A stretch of 64,000 nt of DNA. Source: Imbricaverruca yamaguchii (Eukaryota; Arthropoda; Thecostraca; Neoverrucidae). This document shows, in pieces, positions 23,040-35,046 of this stretch (within the stretch, counting starts at the first letter, position 1; each line of letters starts with the position of its first letter). The stretch spans positions 3,748,501 to 3,812,500 of the forward strand of contig JAOTOL010001662.1 in NCBI GenBank assembly GCA_034440575.1, read 5' to 3'. The notes beneath the pieces are model-generated. The model was not told where the DNA came from, ran no database searches, and saw nothing but the letters and a program-made list of their open reading frames with translations. Position numbers and translations under genes: made by a program.

Positions 23040-23595
23040 CTGTGAAGGCGCTGCGCCGCCGGACGACAGAGGAGTGCCCGTGACGGCGATGCGCCGCCGG
23101 ACGACAGAGGAGTGTCCGTGACGGCGCTGCGCCGCCGGACGACAGAGGAGTGCCCGTGACGGCGCTGCGCCGCCGGACGACAGAGGAGTGCCCGTGACGG
23201 CGCTGCGCCGCCGGACGACAGAGGAGTGCCCGTGACGGCGCTGCGCCGCCGGACGACAGAGGAGTGCCCGTGACGGCGCTGCGCCGCCGGACGACAGAGG
23301 AGTGCCCGTGACGGCGCTGCGCCGCCGGACGACAGAGGAGTGCCCGTGACGGCGCTGCGCCGCCGGACGACAGAGGAGTGCCCGTGACGGCGCTGCGCCG
23401 CCGGACGACAGAGGAGTGCCCGTGACGGTGCTGCGCCGCCGGACGACAGAGGAGTGCCCGTGACGGCGCTGCGCCGCCGGACGACAGAGGAGTGCCCGTG
23501 ACGGCGCTGCGCCGCCGGACGACAGAGGAGTGCCCGTGACGGCGCTGCGCCGCCGGACGACAGAGGAGTGCCCGTGACGGCGCTGCGCCGCCGGC
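23040..23595. repeat. 38-bp minisatellite, about 14 copies
   Basis: Units contain GTGACGGCGCTGCGCCGCCG and GACGACAGAGGAGTGCCC, spaced exactly 38 bp (23080, 23118, 23156, and so on). Copies are nearly identical, with isolated changes such as GTGTCC at 23112 and GGTGCT at 23427. GGCGCTGCGCCGCC is self-complementary in part. Confidence 0.95.
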
Positions 23596-24015
23596 ACCCT
23601 CACCGAAGACGATCAAACGCTGCTACCAAGCCGCCGTATTCCGGGATGCAGGCGTCGCAGACCCTCGGAACAGTTCCGCGAAACAAAACAAAACCGTTAA
23701 ACCAACACCAACAGCACACAGCGCGCTTTTTGTTTTCACTTTAACAGCCCAACTGTTTTAAGGCGGCGATAAATCTGGTGCGATACGTGCCGCGCCGTTC
23801 TCGCATGTCTCACTGCGCCTGTACACCAGACACCGACGACCGGGCTGTAGCTCATAAACGACAACCTGTCAAAATGACTGATTTCGAAACCAATTAAATG
23901 TTGGACAGTACTACTCATCACCATAAAGGCTTGGGCCGCGCCTCTGGCTCGGAAACGTCGTTGGCTGGAGCGGCCATTGAAGTCCGCAGTTATCACCGCG
24001 GGTATTGCCTGATAT
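23596..24015. other. non-coding, nothing recognised
   Basis: Short single-copy gap between two minisatellites. No exon supported. Confidence 0.45.
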
Positions 24016-24190
24016 ATCGGCTATGACGAGTGTCGCTTGGATCTGCGGCTATGACCACGAGTGTCGCCTGGGTCCGGGGCTATGACCACCAGTGTCGCCC
24101 GGATCCGAGGCTATGACCACGAGTGTCGCCTGGGTCTGCGGCCATGACCACGAGTGTCGCCAGGATCTGCGGCTATGATCACGAGCTTCG
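24016..24190. repeat. 31-bp minisatellite, 5-6 copies
   Basis: GGCTATGACCACGAGTGTCG repeats at 24047, 24078, 24109, 24140 and 24171, exactly 31 bp apart; the first unit, at 24019, is shortened. Confidence 0.9.
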
Positions 24191-24502
24191 CCTGTTCAGA
24201 TATGGATGGACAGATAATTCCTTCCGCCGCAGTGAATCGAGTGCCATTCGTATGCCACCACACGACAGGGTACGATTATTGCAGATTGTACATACCCCTT
24301 CCCCCTCGCCAAGGACGCAAGTCTTGAAATTTAGGTCAACTTTTCATTGGTCGTTCAACGACAGCCAGGACTGACGGCCACCAGGTGACCTCAAACTGGA
24401 CCCAACGCTGCTAGATACGAAGAAACCTTCTGGATGTAACAGTAACCTGAGGGGACATGGTTTCCGGGACTTCGTCGGGTTCCTGAGCAGCACCAGGCAA
24501 CA

Positions 24503-25456
24503 TTAGCACGCGTCCTGGATGGCCTCGGAAAATTACGCGCATTGGAGAGGGGGGCGGATTCCGCCCCCTAAGATCTCGGCTCCTACTGAAGCTAGATCAA
24601 CGAAATTCGCAGGGTGGATGAGCACGATAGTGAACTCTATTGTGTGGAAATTTCATGACCTTAAATCAATATCTTCAAGGTCAAATGAGGTCAAAATAGT
24701 AAAATGTTCTGCCAAGTTTGGTTCTATTAGCCTGTCATGAACTTGACCTGACTTGGCCTCAGCGACCTAACATGACTTTTAAATTGTATAGCATAACAAA
24801 ATGCATCAAACAAGTCGGTAGTGTTGTCAAGAACAGCTCCCTTTGCCAATATACGGGAAGCGCATCAGCGCCGACTTTTTGGTCTGGCACTGCGAATTGT
24901 TTTTACTTTGACGGCCCCTAACTTGAAATGTTCTCGGCCGATTTTCATTTGACTTACTTTAAGCAATGCGTTGATCATTTCCAAGTAGGTGTGCAAAAAT
25001 GGTGTATATCGGCCGGTACAATATGGAGTTGTGTACGAAAAATCGGAGGGGTGAGAGGATTTCGCCATCCCACATCCAGGCCGTGTGTTAACCTGTCATA
25101 ACCTTGACCTGACTTGACCTCAGTGAACTGACGTGACTTTGAAACAATATAGCATAACAATGTACACCAAACAAGTCGTTAGTTTTGCCCAAGAACACTT
25201 CCTTTTTGCCAATATACAGGAGGCGCATCAGCGCCGATATTTGTGGTGTGGCACAGATAATATTTTTTCGACTTTAGCGACCCCTAACTCGAAAAATGTT
25301 TGGTCGGTTTTCATTTTTCTTAGTTTAAAGAACGCGCCGGTCATTTATAAGGAGGTACACAAAAAATAGCGTATATCGGCCGGTAAAATCTGGAGTCATC
25401 TACGAAAAAAACTGGAGGGGTGGGCGGATTTCGCCCCCCTCCAGGGTGCGTGTTAA
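24503..25456 (-). mobile_element. non-autonomous terminal-inverted-repeat element, copy B, with internal duplication
   Basis: About 954 bp, in reverse orientation to copy A at 7868. The left end is TTAGCACGCGTCCTGGATGG with GGGGGCGGATTCCGCCCCC further in; the right end is CTCCAGGGTGCGTGTTAA. The half from 24727 to 25091 and the half from 25092 to 25456 are diverged copies of each other. Each runs from CCTGTCAT(G/A)A(A/C)CTTGACCTGA to a GTGTTAA end. The first therefore looks like a full right end followed by a second right half. TTAA occurs at the internal junction (25088-25091) and at the right end. No transposase frame is present. Confidence 0.75.
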
Positions 25457-25896
25457 GTCGGTGGTGCCAGAAATGGATAAATCAGCATGGCTAAACGCTC
25501 TGTTATCTGATGCAATCTACGGTTCAGGGAAAGAGCAAATCATGGGCTGCAGAAGCGCCAATAGCCTTCGGGCAAATTTTCCACCATGAGAACGGGGACT
25601 GGTGTTGATGACAGACTCACGCAGTCATATTGATATATAGTAGGTTCCCTGTTGTCGTGCCACGACAAAAAGACTCGAAGAACGTAAAGCTCATCTTGGC
25701 TAATATTTTTGCGATTTGCATTAAGGGTGTAGAACCAGTAAAGACTGTCAAGCAAAATCATAACGGAACAATGCTCATAATAAATATCCTGGAAGCAAAG
25801 TAAGTAAACTACACACTGGCCAAACAATGGGCAATAAGGATAGGTGAGTCGCTGGTCCTCTATCGTACCATAATTAAATCCACCCACACTCCAGCC
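25457..25896. other. non-coding, nothing recognised
   Basis: A 115-codon minus-strand frame (25540-25887) is open here, but it lacks recognisable motifs. I do not call it. Confidence 0.4.
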
Positions 25897-26310
25897 TTAC
25901 GGCAGACGTAACAGCGGAACGACGCCAGCAGCAACAGCGGGACGATAAAAACAGCAACAGCGGGACGATAAAAACAGCAACACCGGGACGATACCAACAG
26001 CAGCAGCGGGACGATACCAACACAAACAGTGAGACGATACCAACACAAACAGTGGAACGATACCAACAGCAACAGCGGGACGATACCAACACAAACGGTG
26101 GGGCGATACCAACAGCAACAGGGGGACGATACCAACACAAACAGTGAGACGATACCAACAGCAACAGCGGGACGATACCAACAGCAACAGCGGGACGATA
26201 CCAACACAAACAGTGGGACGATACCAACAGCAACGGTGGGATGACGTCAGCAGCAACAGCGGGACGATGTCTGCAGCAACAGCGGGACGATGTCTGCAGC
26301 AACAGCGGGG
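25897..26310. repeat. 23-bp minisatellite, about 18 copies
   Basis: Units contain GGGACGATACCAACAGCAAC or GGGACGATACCAACACAAAC, 23 bp apart (25985, 26008, 26031). The two variants alternate irregularly. The last units change to GATGTCTGCAGCAACAGC. Confidence 0.93.
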
Positions 26311-26419
26311 TGTGTCTCGCTCCGAACGGCCGTCGAGAGCCCTACCAACCGCCACAGCCATTGCATGCGCTTACTCGTCACCTCAAGTGTCGCTCAGCTG
26401 GCGATCCAGCTGGCTTCGA

Positions 26420-26937
26420 CAGCTGGCGCGAGTGACCGCGCACGTGGTGTGGACAACTGGCGCGAGTGACCGCGCACGTGGTGTGGACAACTGACGCGAG
26501 TGACCGCGCACGTGGTGTGGACAACTGGCGCGAGTGACCGCGCACGTGGTGTGGACAACTGGCGCGAGACAGCGCACGTGGTGTGGACAACTGGCGCGAG
26601 TGACCACGCACGTGGTGTGGACAACTGGCGCGAGTGACCGCGCACGTGGTGTGGACAACTGGTGCGAGTGACCGCGCACGTGGTGTGGACAACTGGCGCG
26701 AGTGACCGCGCACGTGGTGTGGACAACTGACGCGAGTGACCGCGCACGTGGTGTGGATAACTGGCGCGAGTGACCGCGCACGTGGTGTGGAGAACTGGCG
26801 CGAGTGACCGCGCACGTGGTGTGGACAACTGGCGCGAGTGACCGCGCATGTGGCGTAGACAACTGGCGCGAGTGACCGCGCACGTGGTGTGGAGAACTTG
26901 CGCGAGTGACCGCGCAAGTAGTGTGGACGCCTTGGTT
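26420..26937. repeat. 34-bp minisatellite rich in CACGTG, about 15 copies
   Basis: Units contain CTGGCGCGAGTGACCGCGC followed by ACGTGGTGTGGACAA, spaced 34 bp (26423, 26457). Nearly every unit carries CACGTG, the canonical E-box palindrome. One unit lacks TGACC (near 26560). Confidence 0.94.
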
Positions 26938-27264
26938 GTGAGACAGACGACAACCGGATGCGATGTGGGCCCACAATCCTCTGAGGCACACGCAAAAAAA
27001 AACGTTGATGATAATGGGCCAGTGTCCGTGCCACCGGACCGGTACCAGCAGCAGGTCAGCCGGCACCACCGCCACCAGCAGCAGACCAGTACCAGCAGAC
27101 CAGCACCGACACCACCAACAGCAGATCAGCATCAGCAGACCACGAAAACCATCAACAGCAGACCAGTACCAGGAGACCGGCACTAGTCTGCGCTGATGCC
27201 AACATCACCGGCAGCCGACTGGTACATCATACATGCCAAGCAGCCCAGCAGCAGAATCCGCAGC
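26938..27264. other. CAGCAG/ACCAG-rich low-complexity stretch
   Basis: 27040-27180 is a loose mixture of CAGCAG, ACCAG and CACC motifs. No regular period and no gene. Confidence 0.5.
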
Positions 27265-27370
27265 GCGACCAATAGCGCCACAGTCACCCTGTAGCCGGAT
27301 TTGATCTGACCACCGTTACTGGATCAGCGGTGCGACCAATAGCGCCAGTCACCCTGTAACTGGATTTGAT
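27265..27370. repeat. two-copy 67-bp direct repeat
   Basis: GCGACCAATAGCGCC...AGTCACCCTGTA...GGATTTGAT occurs twice, starting at about 27265 and 27332. Confidence 0.75.
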
Positions 27371-28240
27371 GATGCTCACATGCTCCCTGTTCTCCAGTGT
27401 AGATTAGGAAATAGGGCTGGAGCGCAATGCCAGAACTGCACTGAACGTACACAGACAGCCATCAAGAGCCGTGACGGCCAACAAGGTGTCAGTGGCTGCT
27501 CTGGCGCAGCCAGCGATCCCACAGAGAGTACTCACTTCGGCGCACCGGCTCAAACCCTGCACGCAAGTCGACGCCCCCGAGCGGTGTCGGATGTCTACCG
27601 CCCGCGGCGAGGCCGACTCTCCCGAGGGGGCGCCGCTCATCCTAGCTGGGCCGCCCCCCGTCCGCGGTGCCCCTGGCCGGCCCGCGGCCCGACTGCCCCC
27701 CCCCCCCCGTCTGCGATGCCCCTGGCCGGCCCGCGGGCGGCGCCCGACCGCCCCTCCCCCGTCCGCGGTGCCCCTGGCCGGCCCGCGGCCCGACCGCCCC
27801 TCCCCCCGTCCGCGGTGCCCCCGGCCGGGCCACGGGCGGCGCCCGGCCGCGCTGCGGGTCACGGAGTCACAGGCAATTGCCGCACACTTGCGGGTCCATC
27901 AAGGTGGCTGCACGCAACGCGTAATGGCCACAACCGCCGGCCAAAAGGCGCCACTTGTGCGCCAATTAGGCAGCCGCGCCGAGCCGACCGGCCGACCGCC
28001 GGGGTCAGCGGATCGTCACCGTGAGAGAGGCGGGCCCGAGACTTTTTGCGGCGTGTCTTCTCGCCGTCGCCGGCCCCGGCCACGGCGGGGCGGCGACCGG
28101 GGCGGCGACCGCAGCAGATGTCAAGTGTCTTCGGTCGCCGGCTCGGGACAAAACGACTCGCGGACACCGACGAAGGCGGCCGGGTGGGTGGGTTGTGCAC
28201 GTGTTGGCCGTGGTCAGGATGGGGAACGCAACTGGATTTA
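27371..28240. other. CpG-rich block with imperfect GC repeats
   Basis: 27640-27850 repeats GTCCGCGGTGCCCCTGGCCG and GCCCGCGGCCCGAC with variable spacing; the rest is CpG-dense. A plus-strand ATG at 28220 opens a frame that reaches a GTAGGT donor-like site at 28266, but nothing identifies it as an exon. A promoter-type CpG island is possible. Confidence 0.4.
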
Positions 28241-29110
28241 TGCTTCGAATTGCTGGATTTGAAGAGGTAGGTTTAAGAATCTTGAATTCGCACGGGATAC
28301 TGCTCAGTGGTCAAAATCATATTCTGCATACCCATTGTCAGCGGGAACTAATCTTTGCTCGCAGTGAATTTTGCAAGCGAAGAAGAATGCAATTAAAACA
28401 AATCAGAGCAAAAGCATTTCAGACGCAATACCGGTTTTGTTCCACAAGATTTGTAGACTATTACACTTTTACTAGGAAGAAAGCCGGGGAATAACATACG
28501 CAGGTTCTGTTTTCTGAAACCACAACATGCGAGTCCGTTAATTAGTTAATTTAGCAATTTAGTAGGTTAAGAATACGTAGCAACATTGGGGATTCCAGTA
28601 GGCAAAGCCAGGACAATTTTCTTCAGAGCATAACTTTTCGGGTGTACAACAGCCTTGGCAGTCTTCCACCCTTGGTCAGGAATATCTGAAAGCTTCACCG
28701 GCTACAATACAAGTCTTCAAAGATTACGTACATGTTTATGGTGGCATGGCAATTTCCAGTTGTTCGCGGATAAACGCTTGCTATGTTTTGACAACATAGT
28801 AGACAATGAAAAACATAGTAGATATAGACAAGCTTTCTTAGTTTGTTGCTTTGATTCCGTAAATTCCTCTTTTAATTTTCCGATTCACATCTGACCACAT
28901 ATGGCATCAAAAGGAAATATTTACCAATTAAGAGACTCATATTTCTTCATTATACATATTCAATCATGCTGGCAGGACGCAGTAAGAACAAACAAAACTA
29001 GGAAATTGTGTCGCGAACTTGCGGAATTTACGCGTGAATATAGGAATTTATTACCACCAATGCAAAAAGGAAGTGCCAGAAATCCAAGCAGCCTTTAGCA
29101 GTGTAGTAAG
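28241..29110. other. non-coding, nothing recognised
   Basis: AT-rich DNA without supported features. Confidence 0.45.
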
Positions 29111-29160
29111 TTAGTTATTTGGGCTTCAGAACGCACTGACTATAATGAGCATGCGGCGCC
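29111..29160. repeat. dispersed 45-bp hairpin motif, copy 4
   Basis: TTAGTTATTTGGGCTTCAGA, then ACGCACTGACTATAATGAGC, then ATGCGGCGCC. Clearly related to copies 2 and 3 but more diverged in the middle. Confidence 0.62.
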
Positions 29161-29356
29161 AAAGAGCAGTCCTACAAGTATGCAAATCCATGCAAACAGA
29201 TGCATGCTAAATGATGCACATTTATTTGAAAATAGCAATACAAACGTCCAAGTTGGCTTGAAAATCACTTTGTATGTTATCATCGGTACAGATAGCAATG
29301 TGACCACCTAAGGTCAGTCTTGTGTTTTGTTACATTGGGATCCGATTGATTGATTG

Positions 29357-29403
29357 ATTATTTTGGTCTAAGGTCGCGCCGACTACGAGGTCATTTAGCG
29401 CCC
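29357..29403. repeat. dispersed 45-bp hairpin motif, copy 5 (variant subfamily)
   Basis: Preceded by (GATT)n; reads ATTATTTTGGTCTAAGGTCG, then CGCCGACTACGAGGTCATTT, then AGCGCCC. Same plan as copies 2 and 3 but with a GATT-type lead-in and GGTCTAAGG in place of GGCTTAGG. Confidence 0.62.
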
Positions 29404-29989
29404 AGCTATATTGGGATCACACGGTGCTTTCCGCCGATTGGTGTTGCTCATCCTCTGATGGTGATAATATCAGTACCGTTTGATGTTACGGTCACGACGT
29501 CCGCCTCCCGTGCAACTTGGATCCAACAAGCACGTCTGAAAATACACGTTTACATTTGATTCTTCAGTTTGGAAATTACGCCGTCTTCACAACATTCTTC
29601 CACCTCATGGCTATCGGAAGCAACCATGTGAACTTCAACGCTGAAACGAAGACGTGCTTCATTCGATTACATTGGCAGATAGCAGTGCCTCGGTCAGTCG
29701 GCAGGAATTACCGCCGAGAGCGATGCTCCACCACATAATGGTATCAGGAGCGACGCGATCGTCTTCCGGCCAGTCGGACGGGTTCGGAGTCAGGCCGCTG
29801 GGTGAGCGCCGTGCGGGCCGTCAAAGTGGTCCGGCGGTGGTCACCTGGCGTCGGGTGGCGCCGAGAGAGCATCACAGTCCCGTTGTAGGTGTGGCGCCCG
29901 CCACCGACACGGTGGATGGAGGCGGCCGTCAACTGCATGCCATGCTGGCTGATGGTCAGTCGCGTGGTGTCGAGACAGCGCCTCACCAC
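29404..29989. other. non-coding, nothing recognised
   Basis: Becomes GC-rich toward the 36-bp array. No exon supported. Confidence 0.4.
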
Positions 29990-30800
29990 CCGCACCCTCC
30001 GGACCAGGGGAGGTGCGGCCAGCCACCCCACCTTCCGGACCAGGGGAGGTGCGGCCAGCCACCCGCGCCTTCCGGACCAGGGGAGGTGCGGCCAGCCACC
30101 CGCACCCTCCGGACCAGGGGAGGTGCGGCCAGCCACCCGCGCCCTCCGGACCAGGGGAGGTGCGGCCAGTCACCCGCACCCTCCGGACCATGGGAGGTGC
30201 GGCCAGCCACCCGCGCCCTCCGGACCATGGGAGGGGCGTCCGGCCACCCCACCCTCCGGACCATGGGAGGGGCGTCCGGCCACCCGCGCCCTCCGGACCA
30301 GGGGAGGTGCGGCCAGCCACCCCACCCTCCGGACCATGGGAGGGGCGTCCGGCCACCCGCGCCTTCCGGACCAGGGGAGGTGCGGCCAGCCACCCGCGCC
30401 CTCCGGACCAGGGGAGGTGCGGCCAGCCCTCCGGACCAGGGGAGGTGCGGCCAGCCACCCGCGCCCTCCGGACCAGGGGAGGTGCGGCCAGCCACCCGCA
30501 CCCTCCGGACCAGGGGAGGTGCGGCCAGCCACCCGCGCCCTCCGGACCAGGGGAGGTGCGGCCAGCCACCCGCACCCTCCGGACCAGGGGAGGTGCGGCC
30601 AGCCACCCGCACCCTCCGGACCAGGGGAGGTGCGGCCAGCCACCCGCGCCCTCCGGACCATGGGAGGTGCGGCCAGCCACCCGCGCCCTCCGGACCATGG
30701 GAGGTGCGGCCAGCCACCCGCGCCCTCCGGACCATGGGAGGGGCGGCCAGCCACCCACGCTGTCTGGTCCTGAGGAGGTCCGCCCAGCCACCCGCGCTCT
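29990..30800. repeat. 36-bp minisatellite, about 22 copies
   Basis: Units contain CCGGACCAGGGGAGGTGCGG and CCAGCCACCCGCACCCT, spaced 36 bp (30001, 30037, 30073). A subset carries ACCATGGGAGG and GGCGTCCGG variants clustered at 30180-30360 and 30655-30750. The period is divisible by three, so frames of several hundred codons are open on both strands; these are artefacts. Confidence 0.95.
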
Positions 30801-32193
30801 CCGAACCTGGGGAGATGTGATGCAGATGCTACTCGAACTGTCTGGTCGTGGAGTGGGAGGTCTGTCCAGCCACCCGAGCCATTTGGTCCTGAGGTGGGAG
30901 ATCGACCCAGTCACATGCGCCGCCTGGTCCTGGAGGAGAGAGTCCACCAAGCCGAGTCCACCTGAAGAAGCTTTCACTAATCTCCCATTGTCACGGGGGC
31001 ATAATCCCACCCCAACCTTGTTCCATAGCTGGGCGGGTCTGACAACACATAATCCGACATCCCACTGAGACTCCACAGGGGCAGGCCCTAGTGCGCCCAC
31101 CCGAAATTCCTTCGATTGGAAAGGGAACGCGTGCGGTCAGGATAGCAGTGGTCGCACTCCCCGGCGGATGGGGTGCCCGATTCCCAGCAGGCGCATGAAG
31201 TGCCACTCTCGCTCGAAGTGGTCAGTGTCCGGTGGCGATTCTCGTTGCAGATCACAGCCGCCGACGAGTCAGACTGGTGCACTGATGTTCCGACAACGCG
31301 ACACCCGTCACTTCCAAGGCGATTCGGCTGCCGACACAGTCGGCCCATATCCCACTCGGCCAGACCAGGAAGTAATCCTGGGTGTTTCGCCCTGCAGAGG
31401 CAGCTATCGTGTCTAGATCAGCGTGTCTCGACCTGCAGTGGCCACATGAGGGGTAGGAACCCCGGTGTTGTGGGGGGAGGGAGAAGAAGAAAAGAAGCGC
31501 CCTACCTCGTCTCCCCAATTTTGAATGAGTTCAGCATGGACTCTATGGGCGTTGCGTGTGAAAAATTGATTTCGAAACAACTCTCTTCCCTCTCCTCCAA
31601 TTTTGGAACAGTTCACGCGCTCATGTTTGACAGCCCTCTCGTGCCTGGCGGGATGCCCTTCAGCGATAGCCGTCCGTGCCTAACGGCGTGTCCTGCCCTG
31701 AAACGGTAACTCTCTCAAGTCGTGAAGCATTTCCTCTGTGAGACAGAGCTCGAAACGGACTCAATTTTGTTTTAAAGTCCGGTCCGTCCCATGCTCATAC
31801 CCATGAGACAGCAGGGGAAAGGAGAAAGGAGCTGGGGTCCTTCTCCACCTACTTAGGGCCCTTTTCAGAAGCTTAGGATCTTGTTCAAGAAGGTGCACGA
31901 TGTGTGCCCATATATCACGAAACACATTTCACTTGCATTGTGGTCCACATAGCAATAATGTTATCAACCGTGGATAAAAGCAGAAAGCAATAAAACTAAC
32001 ACTGGAATGTACGTGATATTATGGACGTTTTGCATTACTTCTCTGACCGGCTCAGTTAACATAATGCGTGATATATTTGACAATCATCTGCTGACTTTAC
32101 GTACAATTTACGGACAAAAATGTAGTATTTTACATAAGTTGGCTTCATTTTATATATCATATGATATTCAAATGGGAAGAAATCCAGTATTTG
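30801..32193. other. no gene recognised
   Basis: The first ~130 bp are decayed relatives of the 36-bp unit. CCAATTTTG(A/G)A recurs twice at 31516 and 31598. The rest is single-copy. Confidence 0.4.
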
Positions 32194-32241
32194 TTCATTG
32201 GGGTTTAGGGGCGCATCGACTGCAGTGGTCATGTAGAGCCC
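32194..32241. repeat. dispersed 45-bp hairpin motif, copy 6
   Basis: TTCATTGGGGTTTAGGGGCG, then CATCGACTGCAGTGGTCATG, then TAGAGCCC. The ends and core match copies 2 and 3. Confidence 0.7.
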
Positions 32242-35046
32242 ATAACATAGTTAGTGATACGGGATTGTCTAAGCGAAGACTGGTCGAGACGTTTTAATAT
32301 ACACTACATTGCCAAGGGAAGAAATCTAGTAGCAATGAACTATTGGCAAGTCAGGCCCGGCCCAGCCCAGGCCGGTCTATTTATGCAAAATATGGCTCAG
32401 ACCCTACCCACCCGCATCCAGGCCGGCCTTAAGCTCGTAGGGCCTGGTCGGACAAATTCGACCTCTGACGTATGACCAGTTTCAACTCCTCGCCGGCTTA
32501 AATTGGATTAACGCCATCATGCTCAGGCGGTAATGAATCGGTCAACAAACAGGCGGCGGCTCCAGTTCTGCCGAGGAACGCCTCTGCTGAGTGGAAGGCG
32601 ACCAGCCTCGAGCGTCCACGGCGCCGGCGAGATGAAACGCCCAGACGGAAACTCGCGCGCAATCTGTTCAATTGGGCGCGGGCGCAGTGTGGAAGCGCCA
32701 CTGATTCACGATGGACGTCACGACTCACGTCAGTCTTTGCCCAAGGCCGGGACGGTGGGGTGGTGAGGTGCGGCCTGCGCAGTGGGAGGAGAGCGATCGG
32801 GAAACTCAGGAGAGCTGCGGTGGATTCTCCCCCTCGCCATCCTACTGTCTCGAATACTTGAAGAGCTACCAACGCTAAGATTTGGAGTGTGTGTGAAGGC
32901 CCAAGGGAAATAATCCATCAGTCCTAGTTTTAAAGGTGCACGTAAATCGAGGTCACATGAAATCCAGGTGCAAAGGTGCCAACCATGAATTACCAGCCAT
33001 GGAGTATTTGTGGCATAGAATAAATATGGCACAGGAGAGTAATCAATACCTCGTAATAGGAACTAAGCAATAGTAAGTAATAAGTACATAGCGATGTACA
33101 TAGGGAATGGGTGCCAGAAATTAGGGTATGTGAAACATAAACGTAAGCTCTAAAACTCTAGCAGAAGTTTTGCGAGGTGAATATCACGTAAGGTTATTCT
33201 AAATAAAAGTGAAAACAAAAATCAAAAGTGCAAATATCGAAGTAAGTCACACAATTTGGGCTTAGCAATTTGTTGCACTCAGTGTGTTTGCGCTTCTTAT
33301 ATTATAGTGATTATTATAATTTCAGTGATTCGTGACCTTTTTCATTTATATGGAATGATCTCAATCACATATGATTCTGGATCTAGTTATGATCAGGCAC
33401 AATACGTTCGTGTTGCTGCGAAGATCCAAGAAAGAGCAATAACTCGTGTACACCAAGAAGAGCAACAACTCGTACTTCACGATACTCGTGTCATTATTTT
33501 TCATTCAAATTGTAGTTTCTTGTCAAACATGTGACAGCAACTCGTCGGAACGTGGCCTAGCTCGTGGGCTTACAAACCAGTGCAAGGTAAGTAGCGATAC
33601 GCTTGTGCAAACATTGCCACTGACCTTCTACGGATGCATGTGTTATCACTATTTAAACGTGTAACCAATTTCTGTACATTGGGTGCGGCAGAGTTTTACG
33701 AATGGACAAATTACTCAGCAAACGCACAGATGGAGAAATTGCTTGGTCGCAGGAGAAATGGAGTGGAGCAAAAGCTTAGGCTTCGTTGGAGAGCTGGACC
33801 AGCATACGGATTGGACAGTCTTTTGGCCCCATCCAATGGGAATGTGAAGCAAAGCTGCTGGCTGAGCACCTTCAGCTTACACACCGGCTTTCAACAAGAA
33901 AACCACGTCTTCACCGTCTGTAGCTGTAACTTATTTTATTTGTGATGCATCGGAAGGCGATGTACATGCATCACCATTTGGCTACGCTTTGTTCCGTGTC
34001 TTGTCATGACGCCGTTCTAGTGTTGCACCTCCATTGAGTACGGCCGCTCAGGCGTCGTCCAGGTAGCGGTAGGATGCGGCTGCAAGCCGACACCCAACAC
34101 TGCAGCCCACGGCCGTGACCATCGACGCGACGCTCGTTGGCGAAGTAATTGGCACCTGTCGCTTCCTCCCCGTGCGGAAGTACGGCGGCGTCGGCCGCCG
34201 ACGCGTTGATCGGCGCGCCTTCCGGGAGTCGTCCAGTCCCGACTTTCGCCGAACGTTTATCGAGAGCATCGTGTTCTGTTCGAGCCACCGCGAGGAGTCG
34301 TCCCGCCGGGGCCCCGCCCTCAACGTGCCGGCTTCGACCAGCGGCGGACGCAGGTCTCAGGCTCCAACTCGACGGCTTCAGATGAATAATGAATGAGTCG
34401 GGAAGAGCCATTTGTGTCGGACGGCAGTTTATTGCAATGTAACTGTCGCGCTGCGGTGGCTCTGGCTTTGGCTTTGGTCGGCGCCGAGATGGGCCAGAGC
34501 GATCCACGTCGGACAAACTTGCATCTTCCTAACCGACTGCAATGCTTTGTCAGGCTCATTTTGCACATTTACGGGCATCTGAGGTGGACAGTGTGGTAGG
34601 CTTCTTGCAATGCATACAACGGGCTTATTATATTAATTTCTTGTGGGATTATCAAACACTCCGCACTTATTGTTTCTCGAATGTGAAGTATCACATGTAG
34701 TATGTTCTGGGGGCGATGATTCCAGCGAATGTATTATCATCACCGTCTACCTCATTACCGTGCTGCCTTTGTTCCCCGCCACCACTTTCACGTTTGTCAA
34801 ATTGCAAATCGCACGCTTGCATGCACAATCTACATTCATGCACACAACAAAGCCGGCCCGCAGGAAGGTATGCATGCTGCCGTCTGAACACCGCCGCGAT
34901 CAGCAAATGGGTCGCAAGGCCCCAAATTGGGACCGACCATGGACTGCACATGCCAATGCCGCAAGAACCCCTGATAAAAACGCCGGCGAAAGTCCACTCA
35001 TTTGGGTGCAGGCCTCCGCCGGCATTATGGAGTAAGTGCCGGGATA
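32242..35046. other. no gene recognised; CpG-rich 34.0-34.5 kb
   Basis: A plus-strand segment at 33446-33588 encodes a hydrophobic stretch (TILVSLFFIQIVVSCQTC) and ends at an AAG/GTAAGT donor-like site, but it has an in-frame stop just upstream, no ATG and no clear acceptor. 34040-34380 is CpG-rich. Nothing else supported. Confidence 0.35.

Noticed and set aside
22630..23616. 328-codon minus-strand frame
   Set aside because: A 38-bp repeat read in three successive phases gives a 38-residue pattern; its non-repeat flank shows no domain.
29841..31100. 419-codon minus-strand open frame
   Set aside because: It is mostly translated 36-bp tandem repeat; other frames on both strands are equally open, so there is no coding signal.
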